The translations under genes were made by a program, and so were the position numbers. Below, in pieces: positions 1 through 10,800 of a stretch of DNA of 64,000 bases (the first letter of the stretch is position 1; every line of letters starts with the position of its first letter). The notes beneath the pieces were generated by a model, which saw only the letters and a list, made by a program, of their open reading frames with translations, was not told where the DNA came from and searched no databases. The DNA is from Flavobacterium ammoniigenes (GTDB taxonomy: Bacteria; Bacteroidota; Bacteroidia; Flavobacteriales; Flavobacteriaceae): positions 310,001 through 374,000 of the forward strand of contig NZ_AP025184.1 in the NCBI RefSeq assembly GCF_020886055.1. The letters are read 5' to 3'.

Positions 1-766
1 CATTAAGCGCTTTTAAGGCGTATCTAGCAATTTCTATGTCAATTGTACCGTTACCCTTAATTTGTGCAAAATCACGCACTCTACGCAACAATGCGTTGGC
101 TATACGAGGCGTGCCTCTACTTCGTCCAGCAATTTCAATGGCAGCTTCAAGGTCAATAGGCATTTTTAAAATACCAGCACTACGTTCAATAATGGTTGTC
201 AAAAGCTCAGTAGTGTAATATTGTAAACGAGAGGAGATTCCAAAACGAGCACGCATTGGAGCAGTTAATAAACCTGAACGAGTAGTTGCTCCAATTAGCG
301 TAAAAGGATTTAAATTAATTTGAACCGTTCTAGCGTTTGGACCAGATTCAATCATAATATCAATCTTGAAATCTTCCATAGCCGAATACAAATATTCTTC
401 TACAATTGGACTCAAACGATGAATTTCATCGATAAATAAAACGTCTCGTTCTTCAAGATTAGTTAATAAACCCGCTAAATCTCCAGGTTTATCAAGAACA
501 GGACCTGAAGTGATTTTGATTCCTACTTGCAATTCGTTAGCCAAAATATTAGCCAAAGTAGTTTTCCCTAAACCCGGAGGCCCATGAAATAAAGTATGGT
601 CTAAAGCTTCATTGCGTTGATTCGCCGCTTCTACAAAAACCTTAAGATTTTCAAGAATTTGATCTTGTCCTGCAAAATCATCAAATGAAAGCGGTCTCAA
701 TCTTTTTTCAAGATCAAGTTCTTCTGGGTTGTAACCTTTTGTAGTGGGGTCTAAATTTTCGTTCAT
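1..766 (-). CDS. ruvB: Holliday junction branch migration helicase RuvB (3' end cut by window edge)
   Basis: This is the ATPase motor that drives branch migration of Holliday junctions with RuvA and RuvC. About 255 N-terminal residues are present and the rest lies outside the window. The start is the ATG at 766 (protein begins [16 protein letters not shown]). Visible are the Walker A motif GPPGLGKT (about residue 63), Walker B with LFIDEIHRL, and the sensor/arginine-finger segment [18 protein letters not shown], all standard for RuvB. The frame stays open to base 1. The gene follows a terminator-like hairpin at the end of the respiratory operon, so it probably has its own promoter. Identity is certain from the motifs. 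Confidence 0.97.
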   Translation of the reverse strand, partial: MNENLDPTTKGYNPEELDLEKRLRPLSFDDFAGQDQILENLKVFVEAANQRNEALDHTLFHGPPGLGKTTLANILANELQVGIKITSGPVLDKPGDLAGLLTNLEERDVLFIDEIHRLSPIVEEYLYSAMEDFKIDIMIESGPNARTVQINLNPFTLIGATTRSGLLTAPMRARFGISSRLQYYTTELLTTIIERSAGILKMPIDLEAAIEIAGRSRGTPRIANALLRRVRDFAQIKGNGTIDIEIARYALKALN

Positions 767-821
767 GAAACAAATATAGAGAAAGATTAGTAAGAAATAA
801 TCGTGCTAATAAAGTTGAAAT

Positions 822-850
822 AAAAAAGCCTCTACAATAGAGGCTTTTTT
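822..850. terminator. Hairpin terminator after ctaD
   Basis: A 12-bp stem (AAAAAAGCCTCT paired with AGAGGCTTTTTT) with a 5-base loop begins 4 bases past the ctaD stop. A/T runs on both sides let it work on either strand. On the minus strand it ends the act-cta operon. Confidence 0.85.
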
Positions 851-853
851 ATA

Positions 854-2638
854 TTAGTGATGTAAAACTTCTTCACCTGGTTTCATTGGAACATTCTGCG
901 GTACAAAATCTTCATCATGAGCTGGATTACTGTAATCGTATGGCCATCTGTGTACTTCAGGAATTTCTCCTGGCCAGTTTCCGTGAATATGTTCAACAGG
1001 CGCAGTCCATTCTAACGTATTTGATTTCCATGGATTTTGTTCCGCTTTCTTTCCGTAAAAAATGCTTACAAAGAAATTGTATAAGAACACCAATTGGAAA
1101 GCTCCACCAATTAAAGCAAATGTTGTAATTAATACATTCACATTTTGTAAATCGTCAAATAATGGAAAGTTAGTATTCGTATAATAACGTCTCGGCAAAC
1201 CAGCTAATCCAATAAAGTGCATTGGAAAGAAAACTCCATAAGCACAAACTGCTGTTACCCAAAAGTGAATATACCCTAAATTTTTGTTTAACATTCTTCC
1301 AAACATTCTTGGGAACCAGTGATAAATTCCAGCAAACATTCCATAAAGAGCAGAAATACCCATTACTAAGTGAAAGTGAGCTACAACAAAATACGTATCG
1401 TGAACATTAATATCCAAAGTACTATCTCCTAAAATAATACCAGTTAAACCACCAGTAATAAAAGTAGAAACCAATCCAATTGAAAACAACATGGCTGGAT
1501 TAAACTGTAAATTTCCTTTCCACAAAGTAGTAATGTAGTTAAATGCTTTTACAGCAGATGGAATTGCAATCAACAAAGTAGTAAAGGTAAATACCGAACC
1601 CAAGAATGGATTCATACCCGATATAAACATATGGTGACCCCAAACTATAGTTGATAAAAATGCAATTGCTAAAATAGACATGATCATCGCTCTGTAACCA
1701 AAAATTGGTTTACGAGAACTAGTTGCGATAACTTCAGATGTAATACCTAAAGCTGGCAATAATACAATATATACCTCAGGGTGACCTAAGAACCAAAATA
1801 AATGTTCGAATAATACTGGTGATCCTCCTTGATAGTGAAGTACTTCTCCAGCAATATAAATATCAGACAAGAAAAATGAGGTTCCAAAACTTCTATCAAA
1901 AATCAACAATAAAGCTGCAGATAATAATACTGGGAAAGATACAATCCCAATGATAGCAGTCACAAAGAAAGCCCAAATAGTAAGAGGCAATCTTGTCATT
2001 GTCATACCTTTAGTACGCAAGTTAATAACGGTAACAACATAATTTAAAGATCCCATTAAAGAGGAAGCAATAAAAATAGCCATAGATACTAACCAAAGTG
2101 TCATACCGGTTCCTGAACCAGGAATCGCTTGTGGCAATGCACTTAAAGGAGGGTAGATTGTCCATCCTGAAGAGGCAGGTCCTGCTTCAACAAATAAAGA
2201 ACAAACCATAATAACACTTGACAAGAAAAACAACCAATAGGAAATCATATTCATAAATCCTGACGCCATGTCTCGAGCACCAATTTGAAGTGGAATCAAT
2301 AAATTACTGAAGGTACCACTCAAAGCAGCTGTCAAAACAAAGAAAACCATAATGGTTCCATGAATGGTAACCAAAGCCAGGTAAATATCATTAGCCATTA
2401 CTCCATCTGGAGCAAATTTATCTCCTAATAAAATATTAAAAATTTTGAATGACTCCTCTGGCCATGCCAATTGCATTCTGAAAAGCAAAGACATTCCAAC
2501 TCCAATAATTCCCATTACAATACCAGTTAATAAGTATTGTTTAGCAATCATTTTATGGTCAATACTAAAGATATACTTAGTAATGAAGGTTTCTTTATGA
2601 TGATGATCGTGTTCGTGACCGTGTAAATCTGCTGACAT
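854..2638 (-). CDS. ctaD: Cytochrome c oxidase subunit I (aa3-type haem-copper oxidase)
   Basis: Catalytic subunit that reduces O2 to water and pumps protons across the inner membrane. It has 594 residues with 12 or more membrane segments. Visible haem and copper ligands are the early haem histidine (about H93), the CuB site GHPEVY (H286, Y290) including the proton-channel glutamate E288, the HH pair near 335, and the VAHFHLVMG segment with the last two haem histidines. The HPEVY motif places it in type A1. The N-terminus is unusually histidine-rich (seven His between residues 6 and 14). It is the last gene of the operon, 29 bp after ctaC. In Flavobacterium this oxidase is known to form a supercomplex with alternative complex III. 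Confidence 0.97.
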   Translation of the reverse strand: MSADLHGHEHDHHHKETFITKYIFSIDHKMIAKQYLLTGIVMGIIGVGMSLLFRMQLAWPEESFKIFNILLGDKFAPDGVMANDIYLALVTIHGTIMVFFVLTAALSGTFSNLLIPLQIGARDMASGFMNMISYWLFFLSSVIMVCSLFVEAGPASSGWTIYPPLSALPQAIPGSGTGMTLWLVSMAIFIASSLMGSLNYVVTVINLRTKGMTMTRLPLTIWAFFVTAIIGIVSFPVLLSAALLLIFDRSFGTSFFLSDIYIAGEVLHYQGGSPVLFEHLFWFLGHPEVYIVLLPALGITSEVIATSSRKPIFGYRAMIMSILAIAFLSTIVWGHHMFISGMNPFLGSVFTFTTLLIAIPSAVKAFNYITTLWKGNLQFNPAMLFSIGLVSTFITGGLTGIILGDSTLDINVHDTYFVVAHFHLVMGISALYGMFAGIYHWFPRMFGRMLNKNLGYIHFWVTAVCAYGVFFPMHFIGLAGLPRRYYTNTNFPLFDDLQNVNVLITTFALIGGAFQLVFLYNFFVSIFYGKKAEQNPWKSNTLEWTAPVEHIHGNWPGEIPEVHRWPYDYSNPAHDEDFVPQNVPMKPGEEVLHH

Positions 2639-2667
2639 ATTTATATACTTTATAAATTTTTATTTAA

Positions 2668-3825
2668 TTATTTCATTGCAACTTTAGAAGCAACAGTGTC
2701 TGAACTAACAGCTATAGAGTCTGAAGCAGAACCATCTGCAGCTGGAGCAGGTTCATTAGAAGCCTTCACTTCTTTAACCAAAGCCACTTTATCAGATAGC
2801 CAAGCTTTATATTCTTCAGGAGTGTCTACAACAATTTTCATCTGCATATTGTAATGGGAAGCTCCACAAATTTTATTACATAATAAAAGGTAATCAAAAG
2901 TGTAAGGATCTAAAGCAGTATTACCTGCAGCAACTAAATCAGCACTCTTCTTAGTTCTTAATTCATTAATTCTTGACACTTTTTCAACCATAAATGGTAA
3001 CTCTCTATACTCGGCAGTAGTGTAAACAGGAGTAAAAGCAAACTGAGTAACCATACCAGGAACACAGTTCATCTGAGCTCTAAAGTGAGGCATGTAAGCT
3101 GAGTGCAATACATCTTGAGAACGAAGTTTAAAAAGTACTTTCTTTCCTTTTGGAATATGCAATTCAGAGGTTACAAAATCATCTTGTGCGTTAGGATCAG
3201 ACAAATCCATACCAACAGCATTAACACCATCAATAAGTCTCACATTTGCTTTTCCTAAAACATTATCAGCACCTGCATAACGAGCAGTCCATTTAAATTG
3301 CTGGGCATACAATTCAATAACAATTACATCTTCGTCTTCATCAACAAACATAATATTATTCCATGCATACAAACCGTATAAAATCAAACCGGCTAATACT
3401 ACTGCTGGAATCGAACTCCAAATAGCTTCTAACTTATTGTTATCAGCAAAAAAAGTTGCTTTTTGATCTTTTTTTCCTCTGTATTTAAAAGCAAAGAAAT
3501 GCAATAAAACTTGAGTAACCGCTTGTACTATGAAAATTAAAACCCAAGTGATATTCATTAAAGTATCTACATCTGAACCATGCTCTGAAGCAGGAGTATG
3601 TAAGGGAAGATCGCCCCATCTAATTAAACCATAAATTGTAAAAATATAAATGAAAGCTAAAAAGCCAAACATCAAATATCCTTGAACATTGTTATCATTA
3701 TCATTTGCAATTTGAGAATCATTCGTACTTGAATTACCTACTTGAGTTAAATCAAATATTTTGGTTAACTGCCAAATTGCTACAGCTAATAAAACTAAAA
3801 CTATAATTACCAACAAACTTGTCAT
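2668..3825 (-). CDS. ctaC: Cytochrome c oxidase subunit II
   Basis: Accepts electrons through the binuclear CuA centre and passes them to subunit I. The 385-residue protein has hydrophobic segments near 2-21, 49-69, 90-112 and 138-157, more than the usual two, followed by the cupredoxin domain. CuA ligands are visible as H241, C316, C320, H324 and M327 in the motif CNKICGASHYNM. The usual glutamate between the cysteines is lysine here, although only its backbone binds copper. There is no CXXCH, so no fused cytochrome c. About 40 residues are inserted between the two ligand regions. The C-terminal tail is Ala/Ser-rich. It sits 20 bp after actF. Confidence 0.95.
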   Translation of the reverse strand: MTSLLVIIVLVLLAVAIWQLTKIFDLTQVGNSSTNDSQIANDNDNNVQGYLMFGFLAFIYIFTIYGLIRWGDLPLHTPASEHGSDVDTLMNITWVLIFIVQAVTQVLLHFFAFKYRGKKDQKATFFADNNKLEAIWSSIPAVVLAGLILYGLYAWNNIMFVDEDEDVIVIELYAQQFKWTARYAGADNVLGKANVRLIDGVNAVGMDLSDPNAQDDFVTSELHIPKGKKVLFKLRSQDVLHSAYMPHFRAQMNCVPGMVTQFAFTPVYTTAEYRELPFMVEKVSRINELRTKKSADLVAAGNTALDPYTFDYLLLCNKICGASHYNMQMKIVVDTPEEYKAWLSDKVALVKEVKASNEPAPAADGSASDSIAVSSDTVASKVAMK

Positions 3826-3845
3826 CTGTTTTTATTTAAATATTA

Positions 3846-5324
3846 TTAATAATGAAAATGTTTACTCTCTTCAATAAATGGATTTCTTTTAGCCAATAAA
3901 GGAGCTTTAGTTAATGCTGTGAAAACAACATAAATAAACAACCCTAAGAAGAAAAGAACAGAAGCAATTTCAGATACTCCAATAAACCACTGGTCACCAA
4001 CAGTACCCGGCATAATCATGTTGAAGAAATCAACATAGTGACCTAGTAAAATAACTGTTCCAGCCATCACCAATACCCAAGTAATTCTTTTGAAATCAGT
4101 ATTGATTAAAATCAATAATGGAAATAAAAAGTTCATAACAACGGCTCCAAAAAATGGAAGGTTGTATAATTGGATTCTTGTTACGTAGTAGGTGATTTCT
4201 TCAGGAATGTCAGCATACCATATTAACATGAATTGTGAGAACCATAAATAAGTCCAGAATACACTAATTCCAAACATGAATTTAGCTAAATCATGGATAT
4301 GACTAGTATTAACATGTTCTAAATAACCTTTTGATTTTAAATACAAAGTTATCATTGCAATCGTGGTAATACCACTCACAAAGAAACTTGCAAATACATA
4401 CCATCCAAATAAAGTACTGAACCAGTGAGGATCAATTGACATAATCCAATCCCAAGACATAATTGATTCAGAAACGATGAAGAATACCAAAAATCCAGCA
4501 GATATTTTGAAGTTCTTTTTGTAATTCAAATTATCGTCCGCTTCATCTTGAGCTAAACAGTTTTTTCTTGAATAATAACGATATGCATTCCATCCTAACA
4601 AGAAAATAGCTGCTCTAACAATCCAAAATGGGAAATTCAAATATCCTGATTTACCAGCAATAATTGCATCATAATTAGCATTAGTAGGATCAGTAACACC
4701 TTCGCCTAACCAAACAAACAAATGATTGAAATGCAACCCAGATAACACCAAGAATAAAAAGAATACAACAGAACCTACAGGTAGGTAGGCTGTAATACCC
4801 TGCATTACTCTGAATAAAACTGGAGACCAACCAGCTTGAGCAACTTGTTGGATAGCATAAAATGCTAATGTTCCCATTGAAATTAACAAAAAGAAAATAC
4901 AAGCAACATACAAAGCAGCCCATGGCTTATTTTGCAATTGATGCAACACATGAGTTAAATGTTCTTCATGTTCAGCATGAGCATCACCTTCATGCGTCTC
5001 AGTGCCTTCCTGTTTAACACCAGCATGAGATTCTGCTTTTACATCATGCGATGGATCAGCTTCATGTACCTCAGTGGCTTCCTGTTCTTTTTCAACAGAT
5101 GCTTCCGATTTTGCCTCATGAGACTCAGTTGCTTCATGCTTAACAGCAGCATGACCACCATGAGTTTCAGCAGCCAAAAGTGCTTCTACTTCTTTTATAT
5201 CTTTAGGAGCAGTATAAAAACCATAACCAATTCCTAAAAGACCTACAGCCATAAGGATTAGTGAAAAAGTTTTTAATTTACTTGAAAATGTATACATATC
5301 TTTTACGATCAGTTTGTTCAACAA
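3846..5324 (-). CDS. actF: Alternative complex III membrane subunit ActF
   Basis: Integral membrane subunit of the quinol-oxidising alternative complex III, a paralogue of the NrfD-like ActC. The 492-residue protein starts with one membrane anchor (about 17-37), then has a hydrophilic stretch of roughly 80 residues (about 50-130) made almost only of His, Glu, Ala, Lys and Thr, then about nine membrane helices. The hydrophilic stretch carries loose repeats of the type ATESHEA, ATEVHEA and GTETHEG. The core resembles the family. The repeat insert is unusual and could bind metal or be a disordered spacer. The gene lies 7 bp after actE and 20 bp before ctaC. Confidence 0.9.
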   Translation of the reverse strand: MLNKLIVKDMYTFSSKLKTFSLILMAVGLLGIGYGFYTAPKDIKEVEALLAAETHGGHAAVKHEATESHEAKSEASVEKEQEATEVHEADPSHDVKAESHAGVKQEGTETHEGDAHAEHEEHLTHVLHQLQNKPWAALYVACIFFLLISMGTLAFYAIQQVAQAGWSPVLFRVMQGITAYLPVGSVVFFLFLVLSGLHFNHLFVWLGEGVTDPTNANYDAIIAGKSGYLNFPFWIVRAAIFLLGWNAYRYYSRKNCLAQDEADDNLNYKKNFKISAGFLVFFIVSESIMSWDWIMSIDPHWFSTLFGWYVFASFFVSGITTIAMITLYLKSKGYLEHVNTSHIHDLAKFMFGISVFWTYLWFSQFMLIWYADIPEEITYYVTRIQLYNLPFFGAVVMNFLFPLLILINTDFKRITWVLVMAGTVILLGHYVDFFNMIMPGTVGDQWFIGVSEIASVLFFLGLFIYVVFTALTKAPLLAKRNPFIEESKHFHY

Positions 5325-5331
5325 TTATATA

Positions 5332-5874
5332 TTATAATTCGCTTTTAAGTTTAAGAACATAGTTAGCTACTAACCAACGTTCTTTAGCATCCAATTGATT
5401 GGCATGTGAACCCATGGAGTTTAAACCATAAGTAATTACATGAAAAATACTACCTTCTGTAATTGGTCTATCAGCATAACTTGGAACTCCAAGGAATTTT
5501 TCTCTTTCTACTAATTTCCCTTTACCATTTCCAGCAGCACCATGACAACTGATACAATAGATTTCGTAAAGTTCTTGTCCTTTTACAATGTCTTTTTGAA
5601 TAGAATCTAAAGGAGATTTCAAATTAGCTTTTGCTAACTCATAACCAGCAGTTGAATTTTCATACTCATAAGGCTCAAACCCCCTATTTATTGTTCCAAC
5701 AACTGGAAGTTGTCCTTCTTTCCCATCTTTAAAAGCTGCAGACTCAGAATAGGTTTCATAACCTACCGATTCGTACATGTTTGGAAAATACTGATAATTG
5801 GGTGCTGATTTATCATGACATGAAACCAAAGTGGTCATCCCAAACAAACACGCTATTTTAAATATATTTTTCAT
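5332..5874 (-). CDS. actE: Alternative complex III cytochrome c subunit ActE (lipoprotein)
   Basis: Mono-haem cytochrome c subunit of alternative complex III. The 180-residue protein has a lipoprotein signal ending in TLVSC (Cys about 19), so it should be lipid-anchored on the periplasmic side. One haem site, CISCHG, lies about residues 107-112. A distal methionine is likely within the later MGSHANQL segment. It is expected to pass electrons from ActA towards the oxidase. It lies 8 bp after actD and 7 bp before actF. Confidence 0.92.
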   Translation of the reverse strand: MKNIFKIACLFGMTTLVSCHDKSAPNYQYFPNMYESVGYETYSESAAFKDGKEGQLPVVGTINRGFEPYEYENSTAGYELAKANLKSPLDSIQKDIVKGQELYEIYCISCHGAAGNGKGKLVEREKFLGVPSYADRPITEGSIFHVITYGLNSMGSHANQLDAKERWLVANYVLKLKSEL

Positions 5875-5882
5875 AACTAGGA

Positions 5883-6407
5883 TTAATGCTTTTCAATTAC
5901 TTTAACTTCTACAGCCCCAGTGTTCTCAAAAAATGAAACTAATTCTGCTTCATTATCATGAACAGCAACTTCCATCAAAAAATGGTCATCTGTAGTTCTA
6001 ACATCTGGATTCTCTGCTTCTTTAAATGGCCATAATTTACTTCTCATATAAAAAGTAATTACCATTAAGTGTGCTGCAAAAAATACTGTTTCTTCAAACA
6101 TAATTGGAACGAAAGCTGGCATGTTTTCGATATAACTAAAACTTGGCTTCCCACCAATATCTTGAGGCCAATCTTGAATCATAATGTAATTCATCATCCA
6201 AGTTCCAAATGAAATTCCGCACAACCCATACAAAAAAGCACAAATAGCTAAACGTGTTGGTGCCAATCCCATCGCTTTATCCAAACCGTGAACAGGAAAT
6301 GGACTAAAAACTTCTTCGATATGATAATGAGCTGCACGTGTTTTTTTAACGGCATCCATTAATACATCATCGTCATTATAAATGGCGTATATTATTTTAT
6401 TACTCAT
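5883..6407 (-). CDS. actD: Alternative complex III subunit ActD (DUF3341)
   Basis: Small inner-membrane subunit of alternative complex III. The 174 residues show a cytoplasmic N-terminal domain with the VFSPFPVHGLDKAMG motif typical of DUF3341, then two membrane helices (about 55-77 and 100-118) and a short C-terminal domain. Its first 8 bases overlap the end of actC, which suggests translational coupling. No redox cofactor is predicted; in solved structures of this complex the family is structural. Confidence 0.93.
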   Translation of the reverse strand: MSNKIIYAIYNDDDVLMDAVKKTRAAHYHIEEVFSPFPVHGLDKAMGLAPTRLAICAFLYGLCGISFGTWMMNYIMIQDWPQDIGGKPSFSYIENMPAFVPIMFEETVFFAAHLMVITFYMRSKLWPFKEAENPDVRTTDDHFLMEVAVHDNEAELVSFFENTGAVEVKVIEKH

Positions 6408-7800
6408 GGTGTGACTCTTTATTTGCTCTTTCTCTAATATAATTATCTCCAGTTGCTTTTAATATTGTTTTAACCTCTGCTTGTGCAATTACAGGGAATG
6501 TTCTAGCATACAATAAAAACAATACAAAGAAGAAACCGATTGTTCCAATGAAAATTCCAATGTCAACAAATGTTGGCGAGAACATCGTCCAAGAAGATGG
6601 AAGATAATCTCTGTGTAATGAAGTAACGATAATTACGAAACGTTCAAACCACATACCAATATTAACGACAATTGAGATGATAAATGAGAACATAATACTT
6701 GTTCTTAATTTTTTAAACCACATGAATTGAGGAGAAAATACGTTACAAGTCATCATAGACCAGTAAGCCCACCAGTAAGGTCCTGTTGCTCTGTTCAAGA
6801 AAGCATATTGCTCGTATTCAACACCTGAATACCAAGCCACAAATAATTCAGTGATGTAAGCAACTCCAACAATAGAACCTGTGATCATGATTACAATGTT
6901 CATTAACTCAATATGTTGAACAGTAATGTAGGCTTCTAAATTAGATACTTTTCTCATAATAATAAGCAAGGTATTAACCATTGCAAATCCAGAGAATACC
7001 GCTCCTGCAACAAAGTATGGAGGGAAAATGGTAGTATGCCATCCTGGAATTACTGAAGTAGCAAAGTCCATCGATACAATAGTGTGTACAGAAAGTACTA
7101 AAGGAGTAGCTAAACCTGCAAGAACTAAAGAAACTTCTTCAAAACGTTGCCAATCTTTAGCTCTTCCACTCCATCCAAAACTCAGAATAGAATAAATTCT
7201 TTTGTGAAAAGGAGTAATCGCTCTATCTCTTAACATCGCAAAATCAGGCAATAATCCAGTCCACCAGAAAACTAATGATACAGAAAGATAGGTAGAAATT
7301 GCAAATACGTCCCATAATAAAGGAGAGTTAAAGTTTACCCAAAGAGACCCAAATTGATTTGGAATTGGTAACACCCAGTAAGCTAACCAAGGACGTCCCA
7401 TGTGAATAATTGGAAACAAACCAGCTTGAATTACAGAAAAAATAGTCATTGCTTCTGCAGAACGGTTAATGGCCATTCTCCAACGTTGACGGAAAAGTAA
7501 TAATACTGCAGAAATCAAAGTTCCTGCGTGACCAATACCTACCCACCAAACGAAGTTAGTGATATCCCAAGCCCAGCCCACGGTTTTATTTAATCCCCAT
7601 GTTCCGATTCCTGTAGATACAGTATAGATAATACAGCCTAATCCCCAAAGGAACGCTGTTAATGCGATTGAAAACACAATCCACCAATGTTTGTTAGCTT
7701 TACCTTCAACAGGAGCTGCAACATCTACTGTTACATCGTGATAAGATTTATCACCAATAACTAAAGGTTTTCTAATGCTTGATTCGTAGTGAGACGACAT
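6400..7800 (-). CDS. actC: Alternative complex III NrfD-like quinol-binding subunit ActC
   Basis: Polytopic subunit that holds the quinol oxidation site, related to NrfD/PsrC. It has 466 residues with about ten membrane helices. The segment NFVWWVGIGHAGTLISA and the downstream IHMGRPWLAYW stretch match the conserved parts of the family near the quinone site. It lies 35 bp after actB and overlaps actD by 8 bp. With ActF it forms the membrane core of the complex. Confidence 0.94.
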   Translation of the reverse strand: MSSHYESSIRKPLVIGDKSYHDVTVDVAAPVEGKANKHWWIVFSIALTAFLWGLGCIIYTVSTGIGTWGLNKTVGWAWDITNFVWWVGIGHAGTLISAVLLLFRQRWRMAINRSAEAMTIFSVIQAGLFPIIHMGRPWLAYWVLPIPNQFGSLWVNFNSPLLWDVFAISTYLSVSLVFWWTGLLPDFAMLRDRAITPFHKRIYSILSFGWSGRAKDWQRFEEVSLVLAGLATPLVLSVHTIVSMDFATSVIPGWHTTIFPPYFVAGAVFSGFAMVNTLLIIMRKVSNLEAYITVQHIELMNIVIMITGSIVGVAYITELFVAWYSGVEYEQYAFLNRATGPYWWAYWSMMTCNVFSPQFMWFKKLRTSIMFSFIISIVVNIGMWFERFVIIVTSLHRDYLPSSWTMFSPTFVDIGIFIGTIGFFFVLFLLYARTFPVIAQAEVKTILKATGDNYIRERANKESHHE

Positions 7801-7835
7801 AATCCTTTATCTTGTTTCTTAATTAATATTTTATA

Positions 7836-10800
7836 CTAGGTGTTTCTAACTTTAACGTGATAAATCACATTTGGCTTAGTTCCTACATGCTCTAATAAAT
7901 GGTACATTCTATCATCAGCAGCTAATTTAGTTACTTTTGCTTCAGCATCATTTACATCTCCAAATACCATTGCTCCAGTAGCACAAGCATTTGAACAAGC
8001 GGTTTGGAATTCACCATCTTTAATTGCTCTACCCTCTTTTTTAGCTTTAAGAATTGTTGCTTGGGTCATTTGAAGACACATAGAACATTTTTCCATAACT
8101 CCACGAGAACGAACATTCACGTCTGGGTTCAATACCATACGACCTAAATCATCATTCATATGATAATCAAACTCGCTGTTTTGACTGTATAAGAACCAGT
8201 TGAAACGACGCACTTTATACGGACAGTTGTTAGCACAGTAACGAGTTCCAACACATCTGTTGTACGCCATGTTATTTTGACCTTGACGACCGTGAGAAGT
8301 AGCCGCAACAGGACAAACAGTTTCACAAGGTGCGTGGTTACAGTGTTGACACATAACTGGTTGGAAAGCCACTTGAGGATTATCTCCTGCTTTTTCCATT
8401 TCGTTAAATGTTGACAATGAACTTGACAAACCTGCAATGTTTTCTTTTCTTTCGTTATCCCCTTCAAAAGTACTTTCAGAAGAATAATATCTATCAATAC
8501 GCAACCAGTGCATATCTCTACTTCTTCTAACTTCTGCTTTACCAACTACAGGAACATTATTCTCTGCATGACAAGCGATAACACAAGCACCACAACCAGT
8601 ACAAGCATTTAAATCGATAGAAAGATTAAAGTGATGTCCAATTGAACGATCAAATGAATCCCATAAATCAACTTTAGTAGACTCTACTTCTTTGTGATCC
8701 AAAGATACCATAGGAACTTCATTCCATTCTTTAGCATCTTTAGTGTTGAATATTTCTAAGGTAGTTTCTTTAATAATATCGCCTCTTCCCATTAAGGTTT
8801 TTTGACCTTGAACACAAGCAAACTCATGCTCTCCATCAGCTTTCGCTATAGAAACGGATTGCACATTATTAAACCCTTTATATAAAGCGTAAGCATTAAT
8901 ACCTACTGACATTTCTTCTTTTAAAGCCGCTTTACGACCATATCCTAAAGCCAAACCTACAGTTCCAACCGCTTGACCTGGTTGAACAATTACAGGTACA
9001 TTTTCTAATTTTGTACCCTCTGTAGTTGTAATAGTTGCATAACTACCATTTAAACCTCCATTAGCAACAATTTCATTGGTTAATCCTAATTTTTTAGCAT
9101 CAGCATTAGAAACTGTAACATAGTTATCCCAAGAAACTCTTGTTATTGGATCTGGAAATTCTTGCAACCAAGGATTGTTAGCTTGTTGACCATCACCTAA
9201 ACCAGTTTTAGTGTATAAAACCAATTCAAATGCTTCAGCAGCTTTTGATTTTGATAAAGCAGATGCTGCAGCAGCATAATCAGCTGAACCTGCAGACGCA
9301 GTTGGAATAGCTCCAACAAACACACCATCGTGTAACACTTTATTCCAAGAAGAACCTGCAATTATAGTAGCAGCTGTTCCTTTGATATAATCGTAATAAG
9401 TTCCAGCATTACCATTCAACGACAATAAAACATCTTGAAATTGTTTGGTATTAAATAAAGGACGGATTGTAGGCTGAGTAAGACTGTAAGTTCCTTTAGT
9501 CAAGCTTAAATCATTCCAAGATTCTAAATAATGAGGAACTGGTGCAGCGATTGTAGCAACTGAAGCCGTTTCATCTTCTTTCAAAGAGAAAGCAACTGAA
9601 GTAGTTACTTTTTTAAGTCCTTCTACAAAAGAAGCACTATCTGCCAATGTATAAACTGGATTAACGCCACTCATAATTAATGTATGAACGCTACCTGCTT
9701 TCATTTCATTAATCAATTGAGCTACTTTCTCGTTTGATCCTTTTCTAATTTGTCTTGTTCCAGAAGTAGTAAAAGCTTCACTAGCCAATTTTTGGTTGAT
9801 TGCTAATACTAATAATTGAGCATTTTTATCTTGAATTCCAGATACCAATACTCCTTTTGAACCAGCAGCTTTCAATTGTTGTGCTGCTTTAGTTACTTCT
9901 GATTTGTATTGATCTTCTAAATTCACCGCAACAGAGGATCCTGTTACAACATTATATATATGTACTAATGCTTGTTTTTGATTAGCAGTTGACATTGGTA
10001 AACGCTTGTCAGCAGCCGCTCCAGATAAAGTCATATTCGCTTCCAATTGGAAGTGACGAGACATTTTACCGTTATTAGGAATTCTACCTTGAGCATAACC
10101 GGCTCCATAACCTCCACCTTGCCAATCTCCAAGGATATCTGCTCCAACAGAAACGATTAAAGAAGCTTTAGCAAAATCGTAGTCCACTAAGGCTCTTTCA
10201 CCATATACTGTTTCAAAAGCATCCAATGCTTCTGAAGAGGAAACTGCATCGTAAACAACATGTTTTGCATTTGGATTTTTAGCGATAAATTCACCGATCA
10301 ACTTTTCAGTTGAAGGACTCGCTAAAGTATTTGTTAATACAACTACTTGACCTCCTTTTGCTTTAGCTTCTACAATGCTTGATGCAATTTTAGCATTCAC
10401 ATCTGACCAACTTGCATTAGCTCCAGCGATTTTTGGTTCTTTCAAACGCATACTATCGTACAACGACAAGATAGACGCATGAACTCTAGCATTCGCAGAA
10501 AATTTTGCTCCAGCAATAGCATTGTTATCAATTTTAATTGGACGACCTTCACGTGTTTTTACTAATAAATTAGCAAAATCGAAACCGTCAAAAACAGTTG
10601 TCGCATAATAGTCTGCTACACCAGGAATAATTTGTTCCGGTTGCAACACATAAGGTATTGATTTATGAACAGGACCTTCACATGCAGCAAGAGTTGCAGC
10701 AGCTGTACTAAATCCAACGTACTTTAAAAAGTCACGACGTGTTGTAGAAGAGGATAATGAATCACTATTTCCTAAAAATTCATCTGTAGGAATTTCTTCA

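Noticed and set aside
4930-5180. Repetitive DNA that might suggest a CRISPR-like or satellite array.
   Set aside because: The repeats are imperfect, in frame, and translate to the His/Glu-rich insert of ActF; there are no uniform spacers.
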